Assembly: GCF_000312485.1 (NCBI RefSeq)
Contig: NZ_HE997643.1
Location: forward strand, 1,688,381 to 1,752,380
DNA length: 64,000 nt
Origin: Yersinia massiliensis CCUG 53443
GTDB taxonomy: Bacteria; Pseudomonadota; Gammaproteobacteria; Enterobacterales; Enterobacteriaceae
Direction: 5' to 3'
Shown piece after piece: positions 28,740-38,248 of the stretch. Below the pieces are notes generated by a model. It saw nothing but the letters and a program-made list of their open reading frames with translations, searched no databases and was not told the DNA's origin. A program made the position numbers and the translations under genes. How positions within the stretch are numbered: the first letter of the stretch is position 1; each line of letters begins with the position of its first letter.

Positions 28740-29243
28740 ATGAGTACAGCAAAACTGGTCAAAGCAAAATCTTCCGAACTTATCTATACACGTAATGATG
28801 TTGATGAACATGCAAAAGCACTGACGATTAAGCTCTTAAACCAATTGGTTATTCAGTTTATCGATCTGTCGCTGATCACCAAACAGGCTCACTGGAATAT
28901 GCGCGGCGGTAATTTTATCGCAGTCCATGAAATGCTTGATGGCTTCCGCACCGCCATTAACGACCACTTGGATACCTTTGCAGAGCGCGCGGTACAATTA
29001 GGTGGCGTAGCACTGGGTACTGCACAGTTGGTGACGGATAAAACACCACTGAAAAGCTACCCCACGAATATCCATAGTGTACAAGAACACCTCAAAGAGT
29101 TGGCCGACCGTTACGGCGTCGTCGCTAACTTTATTCGCAAAGCGATTACAGAAGTTGACGATGAAGCCAGCGCAGATATGTTCACTGCTGCTTCTCGCGA
29201 TTTGGATAAATTCTTGTGGTTCCTCGAAGCCAATATTGAGTAA
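28740..29243 (+). CDS. dps: DNA-protection ferritin-like protein Dps
   Basis: A 167-residue miniferritin that binds DNA and oxidises iron with H2O2 in starved or stressed cells. It has the Dps ferroxidase motif [12 protein letters not shown] plus [20 protein letters not shown]. The lysine-rich N terminus (AKLVKAKSS) is the DNA-binding tail. The ATG at 28740 is the family start; the 54 upstream residues of the longer frame are AT-rich and unrelated. Confidence 0.95.
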   Translation: MSTAKLVKAKSSELIYTRNDVDEHAKALTIKLLNQLVIQFIDLSLITKQAHWNMRGGNFIAVHEMLDGFRTAINDHLDTFAERAVQLGGVALGTAQLVTDKTPLKSYPTNIHSVQEHLKELADRYGVVANFIRKAITEVDDEASADMFTAASRDLDKFLWFLEANIE

Positions 29244-29327
29244 TCGTCGTATTTGATTAAATGCACCTGCAATTTAAATAATAACGTCAGAGAGGGTCGG
29301 TCAAACGGCCCTCTGAACGGAGGTTAT

Positions 29328-29594
29328 ATGGCAAGTGGATGGGCCGGAGACGGCGCAGTACAAGATCAAATTGACTCGACCCTTGAAGACGCAGTGCAAC
29401 GTGCCAGACAGGCACTCGGCAAAGGTAAGAGTGAAAATTATTGTCTCGAATGCGGGCAAGAAATCCCCGAAGCGCGCCGTAACGCATTGGCGGGTGTTAA
29501 GTATTGTCTCGCCTGCCAAACCGAATTAGATAAGCATCAAGCCAACCATGCTGGCTATAACCGCCGCGGCAGTAAAGATAGTCAACTCAGATAA
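29328..29594 (+). CDS. ybiI: DksA/TraR-type zinc-finger protein YbiI
   Basis: An 88-residue protein with a four-cysteine zinc finger, C39-x2-C42 and C60-x2-C63. The ending GYNRRGSKDSQLR is identical to that of E. coli YbiI. AGGTTAT precedes the ATG at 29328. Members of the DksA/TraR superfamily may bind RNA polymerase; the role of YbiI is unknown. It lies 84 bp after dps. Confidence 0.9.
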   Translation: MASGWAGDGAVQDQIDSTLEDAVQRARQALGKGKSENYCLECGQEIPEARRNALAGVKYCLACQTELDKHQANHAGYNRRGSKDSQLR

Positions 29595-29732
29595 CCCCCG
29601 CAGTCCACATCCCTACCCTGCACTTTTTTCATGCAAAAACTCGATGCAGTTAACAATATTGTTACATTGATGTTGTTTATCGATTGTTTATTCTTGATTG
29701 CAGAGTTAATAATAAGTAAATATATAGCCCAT

Positions 29733-29781
29733 TGCACCATAATGAGATTATCGCACCATTTTGGTGGGCCAGCATGGTGCA
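29733..29781 (+). promoter_or_regulatory. NtrC-type enhancer sites for glnHPQ
   Basis: A dyad CGCACC-ATTT-TGGTGGG (29752-29768) close to the NtrC consensus TGCACC-N4/5-TGGTGCA is flanked by half-sites TGCACC (29733-29738) and TGGTGCA (29775-29781). The centre is about 120 bp upstream of the expected sigma-54 start, a normal enhancer distance. Confidence 0.65.
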
Positions 29782-29853
29782 ATCAACGCTAACTAATTAG
29801 TTTCAGGCTAAGTACTTAGGGTAAAAGCCATATTTTTAAATAACTTGCATTTC

Positions 29854-29869
29854 TGGCACGATCTTTTCA
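29854..29869 (+). promoter_or_regulatory. Sigma-54-type promoter of glnHPQ
   Basis: TGGCAC-N5-TTTCA has the -24 GG and a -12 element reading TC in place of GC. It resembles the nitrogen-regulated glnHp2 of E. coli, which also has a non-consensus -12. Confidence 0.55.
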
Positions 29870-29985
29870 TATTGCTCCCTGAAATATAAAAATGGATCTC
29901 TTTGCCCCAAGTAATTGGTGTTGCAGTTTAACTGCAGCGTCGATGCAAAAGGTACGTCCACAAAAGCACAAAGGAACTCCCACTT

Positions 29986-30729
29986 ATGAAGTCACTTGTC
30001 AAAGTTTCATTGGCCGCACTTGCGCTGGCCTTTGCCGTTAGCTCCCACGCCGCAGAAAAAGAATTGATTGTTGCTACAGACACCGCTTTCGTCCCATTTG
30101 AATTCAAACAAGGGGATAAATACGTAGGTTTTGATATCGATTTATGGGATGCCATCGCGAAAAAACTAGATCTGAAATATACCCTGAAACCGATGGATTT
30201 CAGTGGCATCATTCCTGCGTTGCAAACCAAAAACGTTGATCTGGCACTGGCGGGTATCACTATCACCGATGAACGTAAAAAAGCGGTCGATTTCTCTGAC
30301 GGCTATTACAACAGTGGCCTGTTGGTCATGGTGAAAGCAGACAACAACGACATCAAAAGCGAAGCTGACCTGAAAGACAAAGTGGTCGCCGTTAAAAGCG
30401 GTACTGGCTCTGTCGATTACGCTAAAGCCAACATCAAAACCAAAGACCTGCGTCAATTCCCGAATATCGATAACGCCTATTTGGAGTTAGGCACTGGCCG
30501 TGCTGATGCTGTTTTGCATGATACGCCAAACATCCTGTACTTCATCAAAACTGCCGGTAATGGCCAGTTCAAAGCAGTGGGTGATTCTATCAAAGCACAA
30601 CAGTACGGTGTTGCTTTCCCACAAGGCAGCGAACTGCGTGACAAAGTTAACGTAGCTCTGAAATCTCTGAAAGAAGACGGCACTTACGCTGCAATTTATA
30701 AAAAATGGTTCGGCGTAGAACCTAAGTAA
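29986..30729 (+). CDS. glnH: Glutamine ABC transporter periplasmic binding protein
   Basis: A 247-residue binding protein with a 22-residue signal peptide (ending SSHA). The solute-binding fold starts with [19 protein letters not shown] and includes [36 protein letters not shown] and the hinge [12 protein letters not shown]. It captures glutamine in the periplasm for GlnPQ. It is the first gene of glnHPQ, with a nitrogen-controlled promoter upstream. Confidence 0.95.
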   Translation: MKSLVKVSLAALALAFAVSSHAAEKELIVATDTAFVPFEFKQGDKYVGFDIDLWDAIAKKLDLKYTLKPMDFSGIIPALQTKNVDLALAGITITDERKKAVDFSDGYYNSGLLVMVKADNNDIKSEADLKDKVVAVKSGTGSVDYAKANIKTKDLRQFPNIDNAYLELGTGRADAVLHDTPNILYFIKTAGNGQFKAVGDSIKAQQYGVAFPQGSELRDKVNVALKSLKEDGTYAAIYKKWFGVEPK

Positions 30730-30764
30730 TTCATTTTTGCCGTTTTTAGACCAGGAGAATATCC

Positions 30765-31421
30765 ATGCAGTTTGAATGGAGCGCTATTTGGCCCGCCATC
30801 CCAATCCTGCTTGAAGGCGCCAAGTTAACCCTATGGATTTCGGTCCTAGGGTTGCTTGGCGGCCTGATAATTGGGGTTATAGCCGGTTTTGCCCGTGCCT
30901 ATGGTGGTTGGTTAAGCCGGAATATCGCATTAGTCTTTATTGAGCTGATCCGTGGTACGCCGATTGTGGTACAGGTGATGTTTATCTACTTCGCCTTGCC
31001 GATGATGATGCCTGTGCGCATCGATCCTTTCTCAGCCGCCGTTGTGACGATCATCATTAACTCAGGCGCTTATATCGCGGAAATCACCCGCGGTGCCGTG
31101 CTGTCAATCCACAACGGGTTCCGTGAAGCCGGTCTGGCGCTGGGGTTATCCAAACGTGACACCTTACGTTATGTGATTGCCCCGCTCGCCTTGCGCCGCA
31201 TGCTGCCACCATTAGGTAACCAGTGGATTGTCAGTATCAAAGATACCTCACTGTTTATCGTGATTGGTGTGGCAGAACTGACTCGTCAGGGTCAGGAAAT
31301 TATCGCCGGTAACTTCCGCGCCATGGAAATATGGAGTGCGGTCGCGGTGATCTACCTGATAATCACCTTGGCTCTGAGCTTTGTTCTGCGCCGGTTAGAA
31401 AGAAAGCTGAAAATAATATGA
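30765..31421 (+). CDS. glnP: Glutamine ABC transporter permease
   Basis: A 218-residue inner-membrane permease of the HisM/GlnP type with about five helices. The EAA loop is [21 protein letters not shown], which docks on GlnQ. The start is preceded by AGGAG. The stop overlaps the glnQ start by 4 nt, giving coupled translation. Confidence 0.95.
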   Translation: MQFEWSAIWPAIPILLEGAKLTLWISVLGLLGGLIIGVIAGFARAYGGWLSRNIALVFIELIRGTPIVVQVMFIYFALPMMMPVRIDPFSAAVVTIIINSGAYIAEITRGAVLSIHNGFREAGLALGLSKRDTLRYVIAPLALRRMLPPLGNQWIVSIKDTSLFIVIGVAELTRQGQEIIAGNFRAMEIWSAVAVIYLIITLALSFVLRRLERKLKII

Positions 31422-32140
31422 TTGAATTTAAAAACGTCTCCAAACACTTTGGCAAAACCCAGGTGCTCCATGACATCAATCTGAACATCACCAAGGGAGA
31501 AGTGGTGGTGATTATTGGTCCTTCCGGCTCAGGTAAATCGACTCTGCTGCGTTGTATCAATAAGCTGGAAGTCATTACCAGTGGGCAATTAATCGTCGAT
31601 GGTCTGGATGTGAATGACCCTAAAGTTGACGAACGTCTCATTCGCCAAGAAGCGGGAATGGTGTTCCAGCAATTTTATCTGTTCCCACATCTTACTGCGC
31701 TGGAAAACGTGGCTTTTGGCCCTATCCGCGTTCGTGGGGCGTCTAAAGATGCTGCCAATAAGCTCGCGATGGAGTTATTGACCAAAGTTGGCCTAGCCGA
31801 TCGCGCTCATCATTTCCCAGCAGAATTATCCGGTGGTCAACAGCAACGTGTGGCGATCGCCCGCGCGCTGGCCGTTAAACCAAAACTAATGCTGTTTGAT
31901 GAGCCAACCTCTGCGCTGGACCCTGAATTACGCCATGAAGTATTGACCGTAATGAAAGATCTGGCCGAAGAAGGCATGACCATGGTTATCGTCACCCACG
32001 AAGTGGGCTTTGCCCAAAAAGTGGCATCGCGCCTGATCTTTATCGATAAAGGCCGAGTGGCGCAAGATGGTGAGCCAGATAGTTTAATCACTAACCCGCC
32101 AAGTGAACGTTTACGGGAATTCTTGCAACACGTTTCCTAA
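31418..32140 (+). CDS. glnQ: Glutamine ABC transporter ATPase
   Basis: A 240-residue ATPase that energises GlnP. Walker A is GPSGSGKST near residues 34-42, the signature is [15 protein letters not shown], and Walker B is [14 protein letters not shown], with the switch His in VTHEVGFA. It closely resembles E. coli GlnQ. The gene ends the operon, and a strong terminator follows at 32168-32203. Confidence 0.95.
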   Translation: MIEFKNVSKHFGKTQVLHDINLNITKGEVVVIIGPSGSGKSTLLRCINKLEVITSGQLIVDGLDVNDPKVDERLIRQEAGMVFQQFYLFPHLTALENVAFGPIRVRGASKDAANKLAMELLTKVGLADRAHHFPAELSGGQQQRVAIARALAVKPKLMLFDEPTSALDPELRHEVLTVMKDLAEEGMTMVIVTHEVGFAQKVASRLIFIDKGRVAQDGEPDSLITNPPSERLREFLQHVS

Positions 32141-32167
32141 TACGCGGTTTAACGTTAGCCTAAAACA

Positions 32168-32203
32168 AAACGGGCGGGTATCTTAGATCCCCGCCCGTTT
32201 TTT
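32168..32203 (+). terminator. Terminator after glnQ
   Basis: A perfect 11-bp stem (AAACGGGCGGG / CCCGCCCGTTT) with a 12-nt loop and a run of six T. Confidence 0.9.
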
Positions 32204-32215
32204 ATGCAGAATAGC

Positions 32216-33520
32216 TTACAGAGGTGTTTGCTGATTTTTAACCTGAGCAAAGGCTGTCATCAGTTTCACCACATCCTGCATACCAATGTTGACCTGATTG
32301 ATCACCTCACCCGCATCTTGTGTCAGTGTCACCCCGCCACCCGCTTGCTCAACACAGGTTCCCATCCCTTTGATAGCCGCCATTACGCCGTGCTGAATGG
32401 TCTTCGTCATCTGCTCTATCTCGGTCGCCGCCTTACGTGAATGCTCTGCCAGCAAGCGCACCTCGCTGGCGACGACAGAAAAGCCCTTTCCATGCTCACC
32501 CGCATGAGCCGCTTCAATCGAGGCATTGATGGCCAGTAGATTCGTTTGTGAAGAGATTTTACGGATAGCTTCGACAATCGTACCGATCTCTTGCGAGCAT
32601 CGACCTAAATCGCTGACCACATCTGACGTTTCACGCGCTATTGACTCGACTTCTTGCATGCCACGAACGGCTTGCTGAACAATCTCAGCGCCTTGCGAGG
32701 CAGAACGGTCCGTCGAGAGTGAGAGGTGGTGTACATTACGGATCAGGTTTTCTTCATGCTCTTGTTGCAACATCAGTTGTGTAATGTCCTGAGCAATTTT
32801 CACCACTTTAAACACCTGCCCTTCATTATCCATAATCGGGTTATAACTGGCCTCCAGCCAGACACGTTGGCCGCGACTGTTTACACGTTCAAAGCGCCCA
32901 ATAATAAATTCACCGCGCGCCAGACGTTGCCAATGCTGATAATAATCATCCGAGTGGGCAAATTCAGGCGTACATAACATCTGATGGGATTTATGCTGAA
33001 TATCTGAGAGTGAATAACCAATAACACGCAGCAGATTATCGTTTGCCTCTAAAATAATCCCTTGTGGGGAGAACGTAATCATCCCCATCGAACGGTTAAG
33101 CGCCTCCAATAAACTTTGGTGCTCTTGAGATTGCAGTATTCGTTCAGTTACGTCATGGGCAATTTTAATTATTTCGACGACGCGCCCTTGGCTATCTAAT
33201 ACCGGTGTATACGTCCCCTGCAACCAAATAATGCTGCCGTCTTTACGTATCCGCTTAATATTATCGGTGATGGGACGCCCCTCATTGAGCAATTTCCAAT
33301 GGCGGCGATAAGCGTCACTGAGTACATATTGTGGATCACAAAATAATTTATGATGCTTGCCGATCACCTCATTTTGTTGATAACCCATTGCCTGTAAAAA
33401 GAGTGTATTAGCGTGTTTCACCGTGCCATCTGGCTTAAAGATTATCATTGGAACAGCATTATCAATCGATGCTAGCTCTGCCCGTGGAGACGCATGAGAT
33501 GAGCTGAAGTTGAACAACAT
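32216..33520 (-). CDS. Soluble tandem-PAS methyl-accepting chemotaxis protein
   Basis: A 434-residue cytoplasmic chemoreceptor without membrane helices. PAS domains span about 15-125 ([20 protein letters not shown]) and 140-250 ([20 protein letters not shown]), each ending in a PAC motif with KIAHDVTE or KIAQDIT. The signalling domain fills 255-434; its hairpin tip, around [21 protein letters not shown], is conserved. It is a shortened signalling region compared with typical receptors. It may sense redox or a small ligand through the PAS domains; the cofactor cannot be told by eye. Confidence 0.85.
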   Translation of the reverse strand: MLFNFSSSHASPRAELASIDNAVPMIIFKPDGTVKHANTLFLQAMGYQQNEVIGKHHKLFCDPQYVLSDAYRRHWKLLNEGRPITDNIKRIRKDGSIIWLQGTYTPVLDSQGRVVEIIKIAHDVTERILQSQEHQSLLEALNRSMGMITFSPQGIILEANDNLLRVIGYSLSDIQHKSHQMLCTPEFAHSDDYYQHWQRLARGEFIIGRFERVNSRGQRVWLEASYNPIMDNEGQVFKVVKIAQDITQLMLQQEHEENLIRNVHHLSLSTDRSASQGAEIVQQAVRGMQEVESIARETSDVVSDLGRCSQEIGTIVEAIRKISSQTNLLAINASIEAAHAGEHGKGFSVVASEVRLLAEHSRKAATEIEQMTKTIQHGVMAAIKGMGTCVEQAGGGVTLTQDAGEVINQVNIGMQDVVKLMTAFAQVKNQQTPL

Positions 33521-33886
33521 AAGTTGAGTCCTTCTGGTGAATGATTGAGCAGCAAATGAATCATGTGCCTTTCAACGTGCATGCACGGTAAAACCCAGAG
33601 AATCGATTAGGCTTCTCTTGAGATTTTATTCTTCACCCTGGACGATGAGGTCATTGAACTGATGAGTTCTAAACACGACAAAAAATCAAAATAATACTTT
33701 TCATTGCTGGCTATATTGCCAAGCTAAGAATTATCTTAATCAGCTTAGACTATAGAAATGAGATTTGCAGGTTGCTCGGTAATGTCTAATGAAAACCGAG
33801 GGAAATAGGTTTATCGCAGTATTTAACAGTTGAATAGCTTAAATACTGCGAAGTAAGAAGCGAGAAGATAACGGGAAGGTCATTCC
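33521..33886. other. 366-bp intergenic region between the chemoreceptor gene and rlmF
   Basis: Holds the chemoreceptor promoter and a 12-bp inverted repeat (33815-33850). I see nothing else. Confidence 0.5.
33815..33850 (-). terminator. Hairpin downstream of rlmF
   Basis: CGCAGTATTTAA / TTAAATACTGCG is a perfect 12-bp stem with a 12-nt loop. It lies 37 bp after the rlmF stop. The T run is weak. Confidence 0.5.
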
Positions 33887-34876
33887 TTACGGCTTCAAAT
33901 CCTGAGGGGTCGATGACCAGCGTTCCGCTTTCCAACGCGCTTGCTCTTCCGGCGTCAAGAAAGTCCATGCCACAAACCGGCTGACTTTCTGGCCTTGCGC
34001 CATGTCGATGGTACGTACCTCTACAGCCTTGGCGTAACGCAATGCATGGTAGATAGCCGGTAATGTCGTTTTCTTAGAAACTAATGAGGTAAACCAAAAA
34101 CAACTTTTTGCTTTGGTTGCGCTTTCGGCCACCATGCGGCTGACAAACCCTTCTTCGCCCCCTTCACACCACAGCTCACTATTTTTTCCGCCAAAATTTT
34201 GCACCGGTTTAGTGGCAACTTCACCTTTCCCTAACTTGTGCAGTTTACGGCGTGTGGTTGCTGCCGCTTCTTCTGCCGAGCCGTGGAACGGCGGGTTACA
34301 CAGCGTGGCATCGTAACGCTCATTCACTGCCAAAATCCCGTCGAAAATAGCCTGTGGATCTTTTTGCTGCTTTAACCGCAGGGTATTTCTCAGCGTCGGG
34401 TTCATGGATACCACCATTTTTGCCGCGCTCAAGGCTTGCGGGTCAATGTCAGTACCGGTGAAACGCCAGCCGTATTCACGCTGACCAATGATTGGATAAA
34501 TACAATTCGCGCCGACACCAATATCCAGTAACGCAATACTTTTCCCTTCTGGGATAACCCCATCATTGCAACTGGCCAATAAATCGGCCAAATGATGAAT
34601 ATAATCAGCACGACCGGGGATCGGTGGGCAGAGAAAATCAGCGGGAATATCCCAATATTCAATGCCGTAGAAATGTTTCAGTAATGCCCGATTCAGCATT
34701 TTTACCGCCGAGGGGTCAGCAAAGTCGACAGAAATATCACCATAGGCATTTGGTGCCAAAAAAGGGATTAATTCTGGGCAACTCACTGAAAGCGCATCAA
34801 AATCATAACGCGAGCGATGACGGTTTCGGGGATGCAATCCGCTTTTTTCTTTGGGAAATATTTTTTTGTTTTCCAT
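33887..34876 (-). CDS. rlmF: 23S rRNA (adenine-1618-N6)-methyltransferase
   Basis: A 329-residue SAM-dependent RNA methyltransferase (formerly YbiN). The SAM motif LLDIGVGANCIYP lies at 116-128. The catalytic NPPF of N6-adenine enzymes is at 194-197 (CNPPFHGS). The N terminus (LHPRNRHRSRYDF) is the family signature. It methylates A1618 of 23S rRNA. The ATG at 34876 matches the family start; the in-frame codons further upstream do not. Confidence 0.93.
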   Translation of the reverse strand: MENKKIFPKEKSGLHPRNRHRSRYDFDALSVSCPELIPFLAPNAYGDISVDFADPSAVKMLNRALLKHFYGIEYWDIPADFLCPPIPGRADYIHHLADLLASCNDGVIPEGKSIALLDIGVGANCIYPIIGQREYGWRFTGTDIDPQALSAAKMVVSMNPTLRNTLRLKQQKDPQAIFDGILAVNERYDATLCNPPFHGSAEEAAATTRRKLHKLGKGEVATKPVQNFGGKNSELWCEGGEEGFVSRMVAESATKAKSCFWFTSLVSKKTTLPAIYHALRYAKAVEVRTIDMAQGQKVSRFVAWTFLTPEEQARWKAERWSSTPQDLKP

Positions 34877-35075
34877 CGTACAGACTCTCTGATAGGCATT
34901 TTCTGGCGCGTAAGATAGCATAAATTCATGTTAAACAGGTCAGCCAAGTACGAGATGGCTCATGAGCAGTTCATTTTTTAGCCCGCTAATTCGTCACCCA
35001 ATTTATTTATGGCAATGATGCCAGTTGAATAATGACATTCTGTCCTTATGTCACTTTTATGCAGCGTAGGAATAT

Positions 35076-35723
35076 ATGCATACTGAAAACGATTATTACT
35101 ATGAACCTGCAACCGGTCATGGCTTGGCGCATGATCCGCTGAAATCTATTATCAGCCCACGCCCTATCGGTTGGATCTCCTCCGTCAGCAGTAGCGGCCA
35201 ACGTAACCTTGCACCTTATAGCTTCTTTAACTGCTTCAGCGATCGGCCACCGATTATTGGTTTTTCTAGCAGTGGTTGGAAGGATAGTGTCGCTAATATC
35301 GCCGAAACGGGTGAGTTTGCATGGAATCTGGCGACCCATGAATTGGCCGCTGCGATGAATAACAGCTCAGCCTCTCTACCTGCGGACCAAGATGAATTTC
35401 AGTTTGCCGGATTGACGCCTAAGCGAGGGCGGCGAGTTAATGTCGATTATGTGGCCGAAAGCCCGGTTAATTTTGAATGTAAACTGACGCAATGTATCCA
35501 GCTAAAAAATGCTGATGGGGCATTGATTGATAACTGGCTGGTACTTGGGGAAGTTATCGCCGTCCATATTCATCGCGACCTCATCAATGCTGAGGGGATT
35601 TATCAAACAACCGCCGCACAGCCCATTTTGCGCGGTGGTGGTCCTAGCACTTATTACCAAATCTCAGATGATTTAAGCTTTGATTTATTCAGGCCCGCTC
35701 ATGTCAATCCTCGCCGGGATTAA
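35076..35723 (+). CDS. Flavin-reductase-like domain protein
   Basis: A 215-residue protein with the split-barrel FMN-binding flavin reductase domain. The core motif SPRPIGWISSVSSSGQRNLAPYSFF has the usual order. Later parts include KDSVANIAETGEFAWNLA, FECKLTQCIQL and LGEVIAVHIH. It probably binds FMN and reduces an unknown substrate, or acts as a partner of an oxygenase. The gene is monocistronic and divergent from rlmF. Confidence 0.8.
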   Translation: MHTENDYYYEPATGHGLAHDPLKSIISPRPIGWISSVSSSGQRNLAPYSFFNCFSDRPPIIGFSSSGWKDSVANIAETGEFAWNLATHELAAAMNNSSASLPADQDEFQFAGLTPKRGRRVNVDYVAESPVNFECKLTQCIQLKNADGALIDNWLVLGEVIAVHIHRDLINAEGIYQTTAAQPILRGGGPSTYYQISDDLSFDLFRPAHVNPRRD

Positions 35724-35843
35724 TTCAAATATTTTGAATGTATTACTCAATGTTATCCGGTTTTAAAAATTCAACAAGGGCGTAACATAGCTTCTATCGA
35801 AAGGGAACGCCCTTTCAACCTTAAAACCGAATAGGAATACATC

Positions 35844-36104
35844 ATGAAAAGCATCAAAAATTTCGTTGCAGTTATCGCCCTGTCTACTTTATCTTTTGGT
35901 AGCTTCGCCGCTGAATATGTAAGCAGCCAAGATGCGGCTAAATTAGAACAAGCTGGCGTTATCACCGTCAGTGGTGCCACTGACCTGAGTAGCCTGAAAG
36001 CGAAACTAGCAGAGAAAGCAGATGCGGCTGGCGCTAAGTCTTTCACCATTACTTCAGTAACAGGTAATAACTTGATGCACGGTTCTGCGGTTATTTATAA
36101 CTAA
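35844..36104 (+). CDS. YhcN/BhsA-family (DUF1471) periplasmic protein
   Basis: An 86-residue secreted protein with a 22-residue signal peptide (ending SFA). A DUF1471 domain occupies the mature part: AAKLEQAGVITVSGATDLSSL and NLMHGSAVIYN, the usual ending. Such proteins occur in stress response and biofilm control. A purine-rich GAATAGGAA lies upstream, and a strong terminator follows. Confidence 0.85.
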   Translation: MKSIKNFVAVIALSTLSFGSFAAEYVSSQDAAKLEQAGVITVSGATDLSSLKAKLAEKADAAGAKSFTITSVTGNNLMHGSAVIYN

Positions 36105-36147
36105 TCAGCACCTCATTGCTAGGTTATAAAGCGATTTATTCTTCCCG

Positions 36148-36183
36148 ACAAAGCCCATCAGCCAAACTGATGGGCTTTGTTTT
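36148..36183. terminator. Terminator between the DUF1471 gene and the M3 peptidase gene
   Basis: ACAAAGCCCATCAG / CTGATGGGCTTTGT is a perfect 14-bp stem with a 5-nt loop, followed by TTT. Confidence 0.85.
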
Positions 36184-36195
36184 GATCATCAAACA

Positions 36196-36216
36196 CTAAT
36201 GTTAACGCTAATGTAA
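36196..36216 (-). repeat. Short tandem repeat at the M3 peptidase stop
   Basis: On the minus strand TTACATTAGCG is followed by TTAACATTAG; the first unit contains the TAG stop. It is short and imperfect, so only suggestive. Confidence 0.4.
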
Positions 36217-38064
36217 AAGCGCATTTATTGCTCGGGCAAAAGCACGGCACATTGCCTCATCCCCTTGCTGATTATCAGCCAAGAGCTGGTCACCATCCAC
36301 GACCCGTATGCTAACGTTTAAATCAAAATCAGCCGCCGGTTGCTCTCGCGCGGCAGCTTCTACCATCGTTTTCTGCGCATCATGCCACGCTTCTGCCACC
36401 GTTTGGTTGCAGACCGCAGCCAAATAATCGGGGTTGAACCCTTCGCCTGTCAGGCTACGTAGTGTTTCATCATGGCTAACACTGTTGCCAGGCCGCCAAT
36501 AATGTTCAGCAAGATCCGGTCCGATAGCCGGATTATCCGTGAGATAACCATCTCGTTGCAGGAAGAATGCTCGAGTTTGCTCGACGGCCATCAGCGCCAG
36601 TAAATAGCCTTGGTATGAGCACGCTGACTCCATCGATAACAAGTGAGGAATAGCCAATGTTGGCCGCGGGCTCCCCGTGATACCGAGGATCTTCAACTCG
36701 ATGTCTCTGGCCAATTGAGTAATGGCCTGTGGCGTGCGCTGTGCATCATCCCACTGGTAAAGTTGCCACTCAAAATAGGGCACTAGCAAGATATGTCGCT
36801 CATTAAAAGCCCGCATTGGTTGACGCGCCTGAATGCTCTCTTGAATCAGCGTATCGGGCAGGGATTCACCTTTGCTATTTTTCGCGTAGCGCTTGAGCCA
36901 ATCGGCATCATCTAGCAGGCTATCGCAAAACATGGATTGAGTTTCAGCATACGCCATCGATGTCGGCGGGAATTCTTGCGAGAAACAGGGCGCATTTTGC
37001 ACGATATTGGAGAAGTGAGCTGCATGCCCGCCTTCATGGAATAAGGTGTTTAGCCCCGACGCACCACTGCCGACCTGATCCGGTTTTGCCAAACTGGTAA
37101 AGTTGATCCGAGCGGGCCGCCATTTTCCTTGATCAACAAAGGGTGGCACGGGTCCATGCATAAAACCATTCTCATACTTGCCCTGCCGAACCAGCAGGTC
37201 GAGATTCATCTGCGCGCCACGAAAGTCGATATGCAACCGCTTAAAGCTATTGACCCAGCGATCGAGTGATTCCGCAAAGGGGAAATAAGGATCGAGTTGG
37301 CGGGTAACATCCCCCGCGCTGGCAAAACGGATATTCCAAGGCTCCAGCGCTGCTGAACCTTTTTGCGCGGCGAGTTGCTGCAAACTGCGCTGATTCGCCT
37401 CTCTGGTTTGCGCTTCAAAGCGGTCCAAAATCGCGAAAAGCTGTTCTGGCGTCATACGTTCGGTTTGATTGACTTTGTAGTCAAAATAATTGCGATAGCC
37501 CATTTGGCGTGCAAATCGGTTACGTAAATTAATCAACTCTGGCAAGCCGTTATGCAGCAACCATTGCTCCAGTTCACGCAAAGCAAGCTGCGAGCTATGG
37601 CGGTACTTCTCGTTTTCATTGGTGCCTTGGTTCGTCAACAACTCCCCCAATGAGGCGGGAACACGCTCACCTGTTGCATCTAAATGGGTCAACGTAAAAG
37701 CCATGCGTTGCTGATACAGTGACGACTCAGCGGCAATAATCTCATCAAGCAAGGCTTGCGCCTTGGGATCTTCAATGGCATTGCATTCAAAAAAGCGATA
37801 CCACCCCTGTAACCCATGCAGCAATGCATCACGCTCTGCGGTCACAGGCTGACTTTCAAGACCGGCCACCAGATCACGGAGTTCTTTTAACCGGCGACTT
37901 TGCGAAGTAAAACGCTTATAAGCCGTTTGCGCCGCTGAAAATTGCTGCGCAATATCGTCACCGCCCAGCCCCATATAGTTCTGCCAGAAAAGATCTTCTT
38001 TGGTCTGATGGACGGCCAGATAATCCCGATTCAGCTCGGTAAAGTAACTCAAAGCCTGTTGCAT
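36208..38064 (-). CDS. M3-family zinc oligopeptidase
   Basis: A 618-residue soluble metallopeptidase of the M3 type (oligoendopeptidase F / thimet oligopeptidase clan). The zinc motif is HEGGH at 343-347, with the third ligand probably E374 in SMAYAETQS. No signal peptide, so cytoplasmic. AAGGAATGTT precedes the ATG at 38064. It probably degrades short peptides from the proteasome-like proteases or from export signals. The family is large, and I do not recognise a specific gene name. Confidence 0.85.
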   Translation of the reverse strand: MQQALSYFTELNRDYLAVHQTKEDLFWQNYMGLGGDDIAQQFSAAQTAYKRFTSQSRRLKELRDLVAGLESQPVTAERDALLHGLQGWYRFFECNAIEDPKAQALLDEIIAAESSLYQQRMAFTLTHLDATGERVPASLGELLTNQGTNENEKYRHSSQLALRELEQWLLHNGLPELINLRNRFARQMGYRNYFDYKVNQTERMTPEQLFAILDRFEAQTREANQRSLQQLAAQKGSAALEPWNIRFASAGDVTRQLDPYFPFAESLDRWVNSFKRLHIDFRGAQMNLDLLVRQGKYENGFMHGPVPPFVDQGKWRPARINFTSLAKPDQVGSGASGLNTLFHEGGHAAHFSNIVQNAPCFSQEFPPTSMAYAETQSMFCDSLLDDADWLKRYAKNSKGESLPDTLIQESIQARQPMRAFNERHILLVPYFEWQLYQWDDAQRTPQAITQLARDIELKILGITGSPRPTLAIPHLLSMESACSYQGYLLALMAVEQTRAFFLQRDGYLTDNPAIGPDLAEHYWRPGNSVSHDETLRSLTGEGFNPDYLAAVCNQTVAEAWHDAQKTMVEAAAREQPAADFDLNVSIRVVDGDQLLADNQQGDEAMCRAFARAINALLH

Positions 38065-38181
38065 AACATTCCTTCTCCGCAAGATGAAATGAAGAAAATC
38101 AACGGATTCTCTTCAACCTAGCACCATGAGACCAATCAATAAGTAACGACAAAAGTGACACTATTTGGGTCTGCTGTAGCG

Positions 38182-38248
38182 TTAATCTGTTGTAGCAGCT
38201 TTACTCTGTCGTAGCCTTAATTTGTCGTAGCCTTAATTTGTTGTAGCC
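38182..38248 (-). repeat. 16-18 bp tandem repeat x4 at the ybiB stop codon
   Basis: Read on the minus strand, GGCTACAACAAATTAA (with the TAA stop of ybiB) is followed by GGCTACGACAAATTAA, GGCTACGACAGAGTAAA and GCTGCTACAACAGATTAA; a fifth partial copy may extend to about 38170. Successive copies lose identity with distance from the gene. Confidence 0.8.

Larger units (their letters stand above)
29595..29985. other. 391-bp regulatory region upstream of glnH
   Basis: Contains three NtrC-type half or full sites (29733-29781) and a sigma-54-type promoter (29854-29869). No gene is evident. Confidence 0.65.
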
